Positions 7,599-16,763 of a stretch of DNA of 64,000 bases are shown piece after piece; the first letter of the stretch is position 1; every line of letters starts with the position of its first letter. The notes below the pieces were generated by a model. That model made no database searches and was not told the origin of the DNA. It was given only the letters and a program-made list of their open reading frames with translations. The translations under genes were made by a program, and so were the position numbers. This stretch comes from Halocalculus aciditolerans. GTDB taxonomy: Archaea; Halobacteriota; Halobacteria; Halobacteriales; Halobacteriaceae. The DNA lies in the NCBI RefSeq assembly GCF_014647475.1, contig NZ_BMPG01000001.1:744001-808000 (forward strand), read 5' to 3'.

Positions 7599-8618
7599 TC
7601 AGGGCTGGATGACGGCGCGGAAGCGGACGTCGCCCTCGATCATGTGGGCGTAGGCGTCGGCGGCGTCTTCGAGGTCGAACGTCTCGATTTCGGGGGTGAT
7701 GTCGCGGAGAGCGGAGAAGTCGAGCGTGTCTTCTGAGTCGGTGGCGGTGCCGGAGGCCCAGCCGCCGACGGAGCCGCGGATGCCGACGAGTTGGCCGACG
7801 TGGACGTCGACGGCGTCCTCGGGAATGCCGACGGCGACGACTTCGCCGTCGGTGCCGAGGCCGCCGACGACCTGCTCGATGGATTCGGCGGCGGGGGCGG
7901 TGGCGAGGACGACGTCCGCGCCGCCGAGCTCTTGGAGTTCTTCCGCGGGGTCTTCGTTCTCGGAGTCGATGTAGTGGTCCGCGCCGAACTCGCGGGCGGA
8001 CGCTTCCTTCTCGCGGCCGCGGGAGACGGCGGCGGTCTCGAAGCCGGCCTCGCGGGCGTACTGGAGGCCGAGGTGGCCGAGGCCGCCGACGCCGACGACG
8101 GCGACGAGGTCGCCGGGGCGGGCGTCGGCGTTCCGGAGGGCGTTGAACGTCGTGATGCCGGCGCAGAGGAGCGGCGCGGCGTCCGCGGCGTCGAGGCTGT
8201 CGGGGACGGCCGCGAGCGCCTCGCGGGGCGCGACCGTGTACTCGGCGTAGCCGCCGTCGAAGGAGATGCCCGTCACCTCGGCGTTCTCGCAGGCGATGAA
8301 GTTCCCCTCGCGGCAGGCGTCACAGGTGAAACAGTGGCCGCCGTGCCAGCCGACGCCGACGCGGTCGCCCGCGCTCCACTCGGTGACGTTCTCGCCGACG
8401 GCGTCGACGCGGCCGACGACCTCGTGTCCGGGGACGCGCGGGTACTCGATGCCCGGCCGGAGGCCCTCCTTCGTGATCTCGTCGCTGTGGCAGACGCCGC
8501 ACGCGTCCACCGCGACGCGGACCTCGTCTTCCCCGGGCTCGGGGACGGGTTTCTCGACGACGTCGAAGGCGTCGCCGGCGTCCGGAACCTGTGCCGCGAG
8601 CATCGTGTCTCGGCTCAT
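7599..8618 (-). CDS. Zinc-dependent alcohol dehydrogenase (MDR family)
   Basis: A 339-residue medium-chain dehydrogenase/reductase. Catalytic zinc ligands are visible: Cys in VDACGVCHSDE, His/Glu in PGHEVVG and a distal Cys in PLLCAGITT. The structural zinc site has all four Cys (HCFTCDACREGNFIAC). The NAD(P)-binding Rossmann motif is VVGVGGLGHLGLQYA (about 165-180). It resembles AdhP/YahK-type NAD(P)+-linked alcohol dehydrogenases that oxidise primary alcohols or reduce aldehydes in the cytoplasm. The start at 8618 gives MSRDTM; the Met five residues later is a plausible alternative. A 216-base divergent intergenic separates it from the halocyanin gene. Confidence 0.85.
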   Translation of the reverse strand: MSRDTMLAAQVPDAGDAFDVVEKPVPEPGEDEVRVAVDACGVCHSDEITKEGLRPGIEYPRVPGHEVVGRVDAVGENVTEWSAGDRVGVGWHGGHCFTCDACREGNFIACENAEVTGISFDGGYAEYTVAPREALAAVPDSLDAADAAPLLCAGITTFNALRNADARPGDLVAVVGVGGLGHLGLQYAREAGFETAAVSRGREKEASAREFGADHYIDSENEDPAEELQELGGADVVLATAPAAESIEQVVGGLGTDGEVVAVGIPEDAVDVHVGQLVGIRGSVGGWASGTATDSEDTLDFSALRDITPEIETFDLEDAADAYAHMIEGDVRFRAVIQP

Positions 8619-8834
8619 ACGCCCGTCGTTGGCCGCCAAACGGAAAGAGGCAGGCCAAGGAGAAGCGAGAGCCGCGTCCGACAGATTTGACACCCTGAGA
8701 AACACCGATGATTTCCATGTCATATCGGCGGGTGTGAGTGTACGTCTCGAGTGTGAGGGGCAACGGGTGCGGATACTCTCTAACGCCTCCCGCATGCCGA
8801 AGATACATATACATCGAGTCAAAATTGTTCTATA

Positions 8835-9392
8835 ATGAACTTTGATAGGCGACAGTATCTCGCACTCGCCGGGAGTGCGGCGACAGCGGCGATCGCGGGG
8901 TGTAGTTCCAGTGGTGGCGACACGACGACCACCACGGAGGGAACGACAACGTCGTCTTCGGGCGGATCCGGCGGCTCTGGGACAACCACCGAGGTCGGCA
9001 TGTACACGGAGAACGGCGAGTACTACTTCGACCCGATCGGCCTCTATGTCGAGAAGGGGACGACCGTCACCTTCGTGAACGAGAGCGGCGCGCACACGTC
9101 GACATCCTACAGCGAGGACAACGACGCGGAGAACCGCATCCCGTCTGGCGCTGAGACCTGGGACAGCGGAACGCTCACTGAGGAAGACGCGACCTTCGAC
9201 CACGCGTTCAACACGACCGGGACGTTCGACTACTTCTGCATCCCGCACAAGTCGCTCGAGATGATCGGTCGTATCGTCGTTGGCGAGCCCGGCGGCCCCG
9301 CCGAGGGCACCATGCCTCCGGATGGGACGGTCCCGGCCAGCGAGAAGATCGTCTCTGAGAAATCAATCTCCTACGACTCCTTCCAAGGGTGA
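8835..9392 (+). CDS. Halocyanin-like blue copper lipoprotein
   Basis: A 185-residue exported copper protein. The N terminus DRRQYLALAGSAATAAIAGC is a twin-arginine signal ending in a lipobox Cys (residue about 23), followed by a Thr/Ser/Gly linker that would space it from the membrane. The plastocyanin fold covers about 52-155. Copper ligands are visible as His in ESGAHTS, then Cys, His and Met in FCIPHKSLEMIG. It should sit on the outer face of the membrane as a one-electron carrier. It is the first gene of a unit with the next two; the following gene begins 7 bases downstream. The start region is AT-rich (TTCTATAATG), consistent with a short or absent leader. Confidence 0.9.
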   Translation: MNFDRRQYLALAGSAATAAIAGCSSSGGDTTTTTEGTTTSSSGGSGGSGTTTEVGMYTENGEYYFDPIGLYVEKGTTVTFVNESGAHTSTSYSEDNDAENRIPSGAETWDSGTLTEEDATFDHAFNTTGTFDYFCIPHKSLEMIGRIVVGEPGGPAEGTMPPDGTVPASEKIVSEKSISYDSFQG

Positions 9393-9399
9393 CCAACTC

Positions 9400-10125
9400 A
9401 TGACATTCGAGGACGACACGACGGTGGAACCGTGCGGACCAGACTGCGCGTGCGCGACATCGGACGATGCGACCGACGCCGAAGCGGCGGACGACGACAC
9501 CCGGTCGTCGAACCGGCGTGGCGCGGTGGGCGCGGCAGCGGCCGGCGCGGGAGCGCTCTCCGCGCTTGCCGGCTGTAACTCCGACTCCGGCGGCGACACG
9601 ACGAACGCCACGTCGATCAGCGGGAGCGGGACGACGTCCGCGGACACCGGCGGGAGCGAGGAGACGGAGTCGATCTCCTTCACACTGAACGGAGAGGAAC
9701 GGACGTTCAACGTAAGCCCCGACACGCCACTGCTCTACGTGCTGCGGAACGAGGCTGGAATGAATGGCCCGAAGTTCGGCTGCGGGCTCTCCCAGTGCGG
9801 CGCGTGCACGACGCTCTTGGGCGACAACGCCATCCGCTCCTGTGTTACGCCCGTCAGCTCCGTGAACGGGAAAGAGGTGACGACGACGAGCGGCCTCGGG
9901 TCAACGGAGGACCCGAGCGCGCTCCAACAGGCGTTCATCGACCAGCAGGCCGCCCAGTGCGGCTACTGCATCTCCGGGATGATCATGGAGGCTGAATCCT
10001 TCCTCCGCGAGAACACCGACCCCTCCCGCCAGGAGATTAAGCAGGCACTCAACGGCCACCTCTGTCGGTGCGGGACGCACAACCGCATCGTCGACGCCGT
10101 CGAACAGGCGGCGGGGGAACGATGA
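9400..10125 (+). CDS. Exported (2Fe-2S) subunit of a molybdenum hydroxylase
   Basis: A 241-residue subunit of the xanthine dehydrogenase/isoquinoline oxidoreductase family. Plant-type 2Fe-2S ligands lie in FGCGLSQCGACTTLL plus the Cys of IRSCVTP. The second, all-helical 2Fe-2S domain supplies AQCGYCISG and HLCRCGTH. It thus has the full set of eight Cys. Unusually, it also has an export signal, NRRGAVGAAAAGAGALSALAGC, with twin Arg and lipobox, starting only at about residue 38 after a head with CGPDCAC. Family members are normally cytoplasmic or carried by a partner. It starts 7 bases after the halocyanin gene and overlaps the next gene by four bases (ATGA). Confidence 0.88.
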   Translation: MTFEDDTTVEPCGPDCACATSDDATDAEAADDDTRSSNRRGAVGAAAAGAGALSALAGCNSDSGGDTTNATSISGSGTTSADTGGSEETESISFTLNGEERTFNVSPDTPLLYVLRNEAGMNGPKFGCGLSQCGACTTLLGDNAIRSCVTPVSSVNGKEVTTTSGLGSTEDPSALQQAFIDQQAAQCGYCISGMIMEAESFLRENTDPSRQEIKQALNGHLCRCGTHNRIVDAVEQAAGER

Positions 10126-12341
10126 CGGTCCCCGACCTCGACGTCGAGCGCCGCGACCTGCTGAAGGGGGCGGGCGGCGCGCTCGTGATGGGGTTCTCGC
10201 TCGGTGGGGCCGCGGAGAGCGCGGCCGCGGCCGAAGGCGAGGCGGTGCCGGCGGACCTGCAGAGCAACCCCCAGCTCGACTCGTGGCTGAGCATCAACGC
10301 CGACGGAACGGTCACGGTCTTCAGCGGGAAAGTCCCCCTCGGACAGGGAAACGCGACGGCGTTCTCCCAGATCGCGGCGGAGGAACTCGACGTCGACTTC
10401 TCTCGAACGGATCTCGTGGCGGGCGACACCGAGCGAACGCCGAACGAGGGATACACGGCCGGAAGTAGTTCGCTGGAGGCGGGCGGGACGGCGCTCCGCT
10501 ACGCCGCCGCGCAGGCACAGGGCGTCATCCTCGAACTCGCGGCGACACGGCTCGGCGCGAACGCCGGCGACCTCACGGTCGAAGACGGGACGATCAACGC
10601 GCCGAACGGGGCGTCTATTACGTACTGGGACCTCCTCGGCGGCCGCTATCTGAAGCGCCAGGCGCAACCCGGCGTTCAGCCGGAACCGCCGAACGAGTAC
10701 GACACCGTCGGTGAATCGGTCGAGCGCATCGACATCCCCGACAAGGTCACCGGCGGAAAGGCGTACGTCCAGGACATGGAGCGCCCCGGGATGGTACACG
10801 GTCGGGTCGTCCACCCGCCGTCCTACGGCGCGTCCCTGAATTCGATCGATACGGAGTCGGTGGCGTCGATGCCGGGCGTCGTCGAAGTCGTGCGGGACGG
10901 CCGGTTCCTCGGCGTCGTCGCCGAGAAGGAACACCAGGCGATCAACGCGATGGAAGCCCTCGACGAGGCGGCGGAGTGGTCGCTGCCCGCGAACTTCCCG
11001 GACCAGGACGACCTCTACGACTACCTAGAGCGCGGGGACGCCGACGTCTCGACGGTCGACAAACAGGGGCAGGGCGCGGCCGCTATCGAGGGTGCGGCGG
11101 AGACCTACGAGGCGACGTACAAGCGGCCGTACACGATGCACGGCTCCATCGGGCCGTCCTGTGCAGTCGCGGAGATCGACGGGCAGGGCCAACTCACCGT
11201 CTGGACGCACAGCCAGGGCGTCTTCCCGCTGCGCGAGTCGCTCTCGAACCTCATGAACAAGCCGACTGAGGAGATCCGCTGCGTACACCGCGAGGGCGCG
11301 GGCTGTTACGGGCACAACGGCGCGGACGACGTCGCCGGCGAGGCCGCGCTCCTCTCCGACGCGGCCGACGGTCGCCCCGTCCGCCTGCAGTGGATGCGTG
11401 AGGACGCACACAAGTGGGAGCCCTTCGGCTCCGCGATGCTGTTGAAGAAGCGCGCGGGCCTCGACGCGAACGGGAACATCGTCGGCTGGTCCCACGATGT
11501 CCACAGCTACACGCACGCGACGCGGCCGCCGCTCGAACCACTCCTCCCGGCGTGGTTCCTCGACTCGCAGAACGAGGAACATTCACCGACGCTGAACATC
11601 GGCGGCTACCGCGACGCCGTCTCCGACTACTCGTTCGAGCACAGCGAGGTCACGAACCACTTCTTGGAGAACTCGCCACTCCGGGTGTCTGCCCTCCGGA
11701 GCCTCGGGTCGTTCGGGAATACGTTCGCGAACGAGTCCTTCATGTCCCAGCTCGCCCACGAGGCGGGCCGGGATCCGGTGGACTTCCGCCTCGACTACAT
11801 CGAGGACGCCCGGACGGCAGCCGTCCTGCAGCGTGCCGCGAACATGGCGGGTTGGGGCGACGACGACCTCGGTGAGAACCGAGGGCGCGGCGTCGCCGTG
11901 AACCGTTACGAGAACGCGAAGGCGTACACGGCGCTCGTTGTCGACGTCACCGTCGCGGACGACGGGACGGTCAGCGTCGACCGGGCGTACGCCGCGGACG
12001 ACTCTGGGCAGATCGTCAACCCGGACGGCCTGAAGAACCAGATTCAGGGGGGCGTCGTTCAGGCAACGAGCTGGACGCTCAAGGAGGACGTCGATTTCAC
12101 GAACACCGAAGTCGACGAACAGGACTGGCAGTCCTACCCCATCCTGACCTTCACCGAGATGCCGGAGGTCGACGTGGAACTCATCGATCGCCCCGGGAAA
12201 CCTTACCTCGGGTCGGGGGAGACCTCGCAGGGTGTGACGCCGGCAGCAATCGCGAACGCTGTCTACGACGCGACGGGGATCCGCTTCCACGAACTCCCGC
12301 TCACGCCGGAGCGCGTGAAGGCCGGCCTCAGCGGCGAGTAA
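10122..12341 (+). CDS. Exported molybdopterin subunit of aldehyde/isoquinoline oxidoreductase type
   Basis: A 739-residue catalytic subunit. Residues 1-35 contain a twin-arginine signal (ERRDLLKGAGGALVMGFSLG). The body matches IorB-like Mo-hydroxylases: VPLGQGNATAFSQIAAEELD, the TAGSSSLEAGGTALR cofactor-binding segment, REGAGCYGHNGADDVAGEA, and near the C terminus LGSGETSQGVTPAAIAN, whose Glu fits the catalytic glutamate. These enzymes hydroxylate aldehydes or N-heterocycles with water and pass electrons through the 2Fe-2S subunit. No FAD subunit is encoded nearby, as in IorAB-type enzymes that donate to an external carrier. The substrate is unknown. It overlaps the preceding gene by ATGA, implying coupled translation. 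Confidence 0.88.
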   Translation: MTVPDLDVERRDLLKGAGGALVMGFSLGGAAESAAAAEGEAVPADLQSNPQLDSWLSINADGTVTVFSGKVPLGQGNATAFSQIAAEELDVDFSRTDLVAGDTERTPNEGYTAGSSSLEAGGTALRYAAAQAQGVILELAATRLGANAGDLTVEDGTINAPNGASITYWDLLGGRYLKRQAQPGVQPEPPNEYDTVGESVERIDIPDKVTGGKAYVQDMERPGMVHGRVVHPPSYGASLNSIDTESVASMPGVVEVVRDGRFLGVVAEKEHQAINAMEALDEAAEWSLPANFPDQDDLYDYLERGDADVSTVDKQGQGAAAIEGAAETYEATYKRPYTMHGSIGPSCAVAEIDGQGQLTVWTHSQGVFPLRESLSNLMNKPTEEIRCVHREGAGCYGHNGADDVAGEAALLSDAADGRPVRLQWMREDAHKWEPFGSAMLLKKRAGLDANGNIVGWSHDVHSYTHATRPPLEPLLPAWFLDSQNEEHSPTLNIGGYRDAVSDYSFEHSEVTNHFLENSPLRVSALRSLGSFGNTFANESFMSQLAHEAGRDPVDFRLDYIEDARTAAVLQRAANMAGWGDDDLGENRGRGVAVNRYENAKAYTALVVDVTVADDGTVSVDRAYAADDSGQIVNPDGLKNQIQGGVVQATSWTLKEDVDFTNTEVDEQDWQSYPILTFTEMPEVDVELIDRPGKPYLGSGETSQGVTPAAIANAVYDATGIRFHELPLTPERVKAGLSGE

Positions 12342-12452
12342 CGCCCCCCTCGCGTAATCGTCCGCGTCGCCGCCGTCTCCCAGCGGACCGAAGCCGCCGG
12401 GCAGTTCATCGTCTACGACCGCGAACGCGGCATCGGCATCCCCGAAGAGTAG
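12342..12452 (+). pseudogene. Possible C-terminal gene remnant
   Basis: Directly after the TAA of the molybdenum subunit, the same frame remains open for 36 codons and reads VAAVSQRTEAAGQFIVYDR then ERGIGIPEE and a TAG at 12450. The composition (G/C-ending codons, balanced acidic/basic residues) is like real haloarchaeal protein. There is no start codon within it. It may be the tail of a lost gene. It is unlikely to be an extension of the oxidoreductase, which already ends where its family does. Confidence 0.3.
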
Positions 12453-12489
12453 GCCGTACCTTCTTCACTGTGGCCCGCCGTCTCGGCGT

Positions 12490-12951
12490 ATGGAGAAGAC
12501 AGCCGTCGACGACGCGGCGGACGCGAGCGTGACCGACGCGAACCGCTACTCGCTCACCGAGGCGCTCGGGACGGAGGACGTCTCCCTCGCGTTCTACTCG
12601 CTCGACCCCGGCGAGGGCTTTTCGGGCGGGATGCACGCGCACCTCGACCAGGAGGAAGTCTTCTACGTGCAGTCGGGGACCGCGGTGTTCGAGCGCCTGG
12701 ACGGCGACGACGTCTCGGTCGGCGCGGGCGAGATTGTCCGATTTGCGCCCGGCGAGTACCAGCACGGGTTCGTCCCCGAAGACGCCGACGAGGGCGTGGA
12801 GGCGCTGGCGCTCGGCGCGCCCAACCCCTCCACCGAGGTTCGCGTGCCGTCGTCGTGCGGGGAGTGCGGGCACGACGCGCTCGCCGTTCGCTTCGGCGAC
12901 GACGGGATGTCCCTGGAGTGTCCGGAGTGCGGGTCGTCCGGGTCGTCGTAG
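12490..12951 (+). CDS. Cupin protein fused to a C-terminal zinc ribbon
   Basis: A 153-residue protein. Residues 25-115 form a cupin barrel: the first metal motif is GGMHAHLDQEEVFYVQSG (H-x-H-x5-6-E pattern) and the second contains PGEYQHGFVPE. Residues 118-150 carry CGECGH and CPECGS, two CxxC pairs typical of a zinc ribbon. Cupins bind a metal and small ligands; the ribbon suggests contact with nucleic acid or a partner protein. The fusion makes a role as a small-molecule sensor conceivable, but this is inference. It stands alone upstream of pyrG, 81 bases away. Confidence 0.8.
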   Translation: MEKTAVDDAADASVTDANRYSLTEALGTEDVSLAFYSLDPGEGFSGGMHAHLDQEEVFYVQSGTAVFERLDGDDVSVGAGEIVRFAPGEYQHGFVPEDADEGVEALALGAPNPSTEVRVPSSCGECGHDALAVRFGDDGMSLECPECGSSGSS

Positions 12952-13032
12952 TCGGTTCCTCGACGTGTGTCAGACCGGAGCACTCCGGGTGCGCTCCGGA
13001 AACGTTTTGGTGGCATCTTCCGGAAAATCAGT

Positions 13033-14673
13033 ATGCCGACGGACACCGGATACGACCCATCACTGGGGGAGAAGTTCGTTTTCGTCACCGGGGGCGTCAT
13101 GTCGGGCCTCGGGAAGGGTATCACGGCCGCGAGCCTCGGCCGACTCCTCTCGAACGCGGGGTTCGACGTCACCGCCGTGAAAGTCGACCCGTACCTGAAC
13201 GTCGACGCCGGGACGATGAACCCGTACCAGCACGGCGAGGTCTACGTCCTCAAGGACGGCGGCGAAGTCGACCTCGACCTCGGGAACTACGAGCGGTTCC
13301 TCGACATCGACATGACCTCCGACCACAACGTCACGACCGGAAAGGTCTACCAGGAGGTCATCGAGCGCGAGCGCGCCGGCGACTACCTCGGGAAGACAGT
13401 ACAAATCATCCCGCACATCACGGACGACATCAAGCGCCGCGTTCGCGAGGCGGCGGAAGGAAACGACGTCTGCATCGTCGAGATCGGCGGGACGGTCGGG
13501 GACATCGAGTCCGCCCCGTATCTCGAAGCGCTCCGGCAGTTCAGCCACGAGGAGGACGAAGAGGACCTCCTCTTCCTCCACGTGACGCTCGTACCGAACT
13601 CGAAGAACGGCGAGCAGAAGACGAAGCCGACCCAACACTCCGTCAAGGAACTCCGGAGTATCGGCCTCCAGCCGGACGTCCTCGTCGGGCGGAACCCGGA
13701 GAAGCTCGAACCGGACACGAAAGAGAAAATCGCGCTCTTCTGCGACGTCCCGAACGAAGCCGTCTTCTCGAATCCGGACGTCGACGACATCTACCACGTC
13801 CCGCTCATGCTCGACGAGGAAGGCCTCGACGAGTACGTGATGGGCGAACTCGCCATCGACGACCGCGCGCTCCCCGCGGGCGAACGCGACTCCGCGTGGC
13901 GCGACCTCGTCACCCAGGAGACGGAGGGCGAAGTCGACATCGCGCTCGTCGGGAAATACGCCTTAGAGGACGCCTACATCAGCATCCACGAGGCGCTGAA
14001 GCACGCGGGCCTCCACGAGCAGGTGGACGTGAACGTCCACTGGGTCGACTCAGAGGAGATGGACGACGAGCACACCGACCGCCTCGAACAGGCGGACGGC
14101 GTCGTCGTCGCCGGCGGGTTCGGTTCCCGCGGCACGAAAGGGAAAATCGAAGCAGTCCGGCACGCCCGCGAGCGGGAGAAACCCTTCCTCGGGCTCTGCC
14201 TCGGCTTCCAGCTCGCCGTCGTCGAATACGCGCGGAACGTCCTCGGCTGGGAGGACGCGCACTCCGCGGAGATCGACGAGGACACGCCCTACCCCGTCAT
14301 CGACCTCCTCCCCGAGCAGTACGACCTGGAGGACCTCGGCGGGACGATGCGCCTCGGCGCGCACGAGACGCAGATCGAACCGGGGACGCTCGCCCACGAC
14401 GTCTACGGCGCGGACTCCTGCACCGAACGCCACCGCCACCGCTACGAGGTGAACCCCGAGTACTTCGACGACCTCCAAGCCGACGGTCTCACCTTCTCCG
14501 GGAAGGCTGGGAACCGCATGGAAATCCTCGAATACGACGACCACCCGTTCTTCTTCGGGACGCAGTTCCACCCCGAATACCGGAGTCGCCCCGGCCGCGC
14601 GAGCCCGCCGTTCGTCGGCCTCGTCGAAGCCGCGCTTGAGCAGGCCGCGGACCGCGAGGAGGTGGAGGCCTGA
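13033..14673 (+). CDS. pyrG: CTP synthase
   Basis: A 546-residue CTP synthase that aminates UTP to CTP using glutamine and ATP, the last step of pyrimidine nucleotide synthesis. The N-terminal synthetase domain opens with [20 protein letters not shown] (P-loop variant) and contains [13 protein letters not shown] and [11 protein letters not shown]. The C-terminal class I glutaminase domain has the oxyanion and nucleophile motif [10 protein letters not shown], with catalytic His/Glu near FHPEYRSRP. The length is standard. The ATG at 13033 (MPTDTGYDP) is preferred; the frame is open further upstream but that part is unlike the family. The stop overlaps the start of guaAb by one base. Confidence 0.97.
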   Translation: MPTDTGYDPSLGEKFVFVTGGVMSGLGKGITAASLGRLLSNAGFDVTAVKVDPYLNVDAGTMNPYQHGEVYVLKDGGEVDLDLGNYERFLDIDMTSDHNVTTGKVYQEVIERERAGDYLGKTVQIIPHITDDIKRRVREAAEGNDVCIVEIGGTVGDIESAPYLEALRQFSHEEDEEDLLFLHVTLVPNSKNGEQKTKPTQHSVKELRSIGLQPDVLVGRNPEKLEPDTKEKIALFCDVPNEAVFSNPDVDDIYHVPLMLDEEGLDEYVMGELAIDDRALPAGERDSAWRDLVTQETEGEVDIALVGKYALEDAYISIHEALKHAGLHEQVDVNVHWVDSEEMDDEHTDRLEQADGVVVAGGFGSRGTKGKIEAVRHAREREKPFLGLCLGFQLAVVEYARNVLGWEDAHSAEIDEDTPYPVIDLLPEQYDLEDLGGTMRLGAHETQIEPGTLAHDVYGADSCTERHRHRYEVNPEYFDDLQADGLTFSGKAGNRMEILEYDDHPFFFGTQFHPEYRSRPGRASPPFVGLVEAALEQAADREEVEA

Positions 14674-15590
14674 TGGTCGACGTCGAATCCTTCGTCGCCG
14701 ACGCCACCGAGGAGATTCGCGCGGAACTCGGCGACTCCAAAGCCATCATCGCGCTCTCCGGCGGCGTCGACTCCTCCACTGCCGCCGCGCTCGCCTACGA
14801 AGCCGTCGGCACCCAGCTCTACCCCGTCTACGTCGACACCGGCCTCATGCGGAAGGGCGAAACCGAGGAGATCGAGGAGGTCTTCGGCTACATGGAGAAC
14901 CTCCGCGTCGTCGACGCCGAGGAGCGCTTCCTCGACCGCCTCGCCGGCGTCACCGACCCCGAGGAGAAACGCAAGGTCATCGGCGAGGGCTTCATCCGCG
15001 AGTTCGAACGCGTCGCCAACGAGGTCGACGCCGACTACCTCGTTCAGGGCACCATCTACCCCGACCGCATCGAGAGCGAAGGCAACATCAAATCCCACCA
15101 CAACGTCGGCGGCCTCCCCGAAGCCGTCGACTTCGAGGGCATCGTCGAGCCGCTCCGCGACCTCTACAAGGACGAGGTCCGCGACGTCGCTCGCCACCTC
15201 GACTTAGAGGAGATTATCGCCGAGCGCATGCCCTTCCCCGGCCCCGGCCTCGCCGTCCGCATCGTCGGCGAAGTCACCAAAGAAAAGGTCGAGGTCGCCC
15301 GCGAAGCCACCGCCATCGTCGAAGAGGAACTCGAAGCGTACGAGCCCTGGCAGGCGTTCGCCGCCGTCCTCGGCCGCGCGACCGGCGTCAAGGGCGACAA
15401 CCGCGTGCACGGCCACGTCGTCGCCGTCCGCTCCGTCGAATCCCGCGACGGCATGACCGCCCGCGCCCAAGAACTCGACTGGGAGACCCTCCAGCGCCTC
15501 CAATCCCGCATCGCCGGCACCATCGACAACGTCTCCCGCGTCGTCTACGACGTCACGCACAAGCCGCCGGCGACCATCGAATACGAATAA
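14673..15590 (+). CDS. guaAb: GMP synthase, ATP-pyrophosphatase subunit B
   Basis: A 305-residue subunit that adenylates XMP and aminates it to GMP. The PP-loop SGGVDSS is at about residues 28-34. The GMP-synthase C-terminal dimerisation segment ([20 protein letters not shown], then KPPATIEYE at the end) is complete. Archaeal GMP synthase is split, with the glutaminase subunit (guaAa) encoded separately; none lies in this window, so ammonia must come from a distant gene product. It overlaps pyrG by one base, so CTP and GMP synthesis are probably co-transcribed. A strong hairpin follows eight bases after the stop. Confidence 0.95.
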   Translation: MVDVESFVADATEEIRAELGDSKAIIALSGGVDSSTAAALAYEAVGTQLYPVYVDTGLMRKGETEEIEEVFGYMENLRVVDAEERFLDRLAGVTDPEEKRKVIGEGFIREFERVANEVDADYLVQGTIYPDRIESEGNIKSHHNVGGLPEAVDFEGIVEPLRDLYKDEVRDVARHLDLEEIIAERMPFPGPGLAVRIVGEVTKEKVEVAREATAIVEEELEAYEPWQAFAAVLGRATGVKGDNRVHGHVVAVRSVESRDGMTARAQELDWETLQRLQSRIAGTIDNVSRVVYDVTHKPPATIEYE

Positions 15591-15597
15591 CTCCACC

Positions 15598-15640
15598 TTT
15601 TTCCTCCTCGGGTCGGCGAAGCCGACCCGAGGAGGAAAAA
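15598..15640. terminator. Perfect 20-bp hairpin with GAA loop after guaAb
   Basis: Bases 15598-15617 are an exact reverse complement of 15621-15640, with loop GAA. The left arm starts with five T and the right arm ends with five A, so either strand's transcript ends the stem in a U or A tract. It lies between the convergent guaAb and the lipoprotein gene ending at 15828, fitting a bidirectional terminator. The triplet-loop design is the same as in the array behind tRNA-Met. Confidence 0.75.
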
Positions 15641-15827
15641 TCTGGACCAAAAACTGCCGCGAACTCGCTCCGCTCGTTCGCGGGTGCGCCCGCCCGAGAG
15701 CGACTGCCCCGCGACCGCTCCGCAACCGCCCTGTGAACCGATTCAGCTCCCTCACCGCTCTGCTTACCGCTATCGCCACCGTTCACCTCGGCGACGTCCG
15801 TCGTCTTGTGTGGCCGTTGACTGCCGG

Positions 15828-16628
15828 TCAGCCGACGCGTTTGCTGGTGGTGCCGGCGACGGTCTGGACGCGGACGACGGCGGTGCCGCTCCCCGTCCGG
15901 TCGTGCGTCCACGTCCACTCGCGGCGCTCGCCGGGCGGGACGTCGATTTCGAAGGCTTCGGAGGCGGCGACGGCGACGTTCACGCAGCCGCGATAGGTCT
16001 CTGTTCGACTGCCGCGGTTCCAGACGGCGGCTTTGACGGTGAGTTCGCCGCCGCCCTCGTCGGTGACGGTGAGGACGTCGCGGAAGTCGGGCGCGGGCGC
16101 GGTGAGATCGGCGAGGACGCCGTCGGGGAGCGACCAGGCTCGGTCGGTGTCGGCGAGGCGGAGTTCGCCGCGGTCGGCCTCGACTCGCTCGGGGAGCGCG
16201 AAGCCGACCCAGCCCGTATCCGACGACCCGTCGTAGGCGGGGCCGAGGCCGCGGATTCGTGGGCGGCCGCCGGTCGGACTCATCGTTCCGAGCCGTGTCT
16301 CACCCTGTGCGACGACGTCGCCGTCGAGGGCGAGTTCGAAGGCGTCGACGTCCGGCTCTCCCGTCGCGGTGAGCGTGGCGAAGACGTACTGTTCGTCCGC
16401 GCCGGCGACGTCGAGCGTGTCCAGCAGCGGGTAGACGATGGATTCGCGCGCGATGATCGCGGACGCGTCGACGGCCGGCGCGTCGGCGGTGGACCGCGTC
16501 GCTCGCGTCGGCGTCGCGTTCTCGGGCGTGGTCGTCGCCGATTCGGGCTCGGTCTCGTCGGTCGAACAGCCGGGGACGGCGGCGGCGAGGCCGAGCGCGC
16601 CGGCGCGGAGGAGGGCGCGGCGATGCAC
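15828..16628 (-). CDS. Twin-arginine lipoprotein of unknown function
   Basis: A 266-residue exported protein. The N terminus MHRRALLRAGALGLAAAVPG is a twin-arginine signal followed by a lipobox Cys at residue 21, and residues 22-55 are a Thr/Pro/Ala linker. The rest is beta-rich with 'VFATLTATGEPDVDAFELAL' and a C-terminal module 'VLTVTDEGGGELTVKAAVWN...GCVNVAV' resembling the immunoglobulin-like or CARDB folds found in archaeal surface proteins. It should be anchored on the outer membrane face. A family name is not recognised. Confidence 0.7.
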   Translation of the reverse strand: MHRRALLRAGALGLAAAVPGCSTDETEPESATTTPENATPTRATRSTADAPAVDASAIIARESIVYPLLDTLDVAGADEQYVFATLTATGEPDVDAFELALDGDVVAQGETRLGTMSPTGGRPRIRGLGPAYDGSSDTGWVGFALPERVEADRGELRLADTDRAWSLPDGVLADLTAPAPDFRDVLTVTDEGGGELTVKAAVWNRGSRTETYRGCVNVAVAASEAFEIDVPPGERREWTWTHDRTGSGTAVVRVQTVAGTTSKRVG

Positions 16629-16763
16629 GTTCTAGGCGATCGTCGTCCCCGGAATAAGTTTTCTCCACGCGGTCTCGCAGTCGAGGTGACCGTCGAGTAC
16701 GAGTTCTCGGCACGCGTCGCGGCGGCCGTAATCCACTGGAAGCCGGAGGGATGTCCTCTAGGT

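Noticed and set aside
7599-9248. Extended minus-strand frame running from the alcohol dehydrogenase through the halocyanin gene
   Set aside because: Everything upstream of 8618 is antisense to halocyanin and lacks MDR similarity; the enzyme starts normally at 8618.
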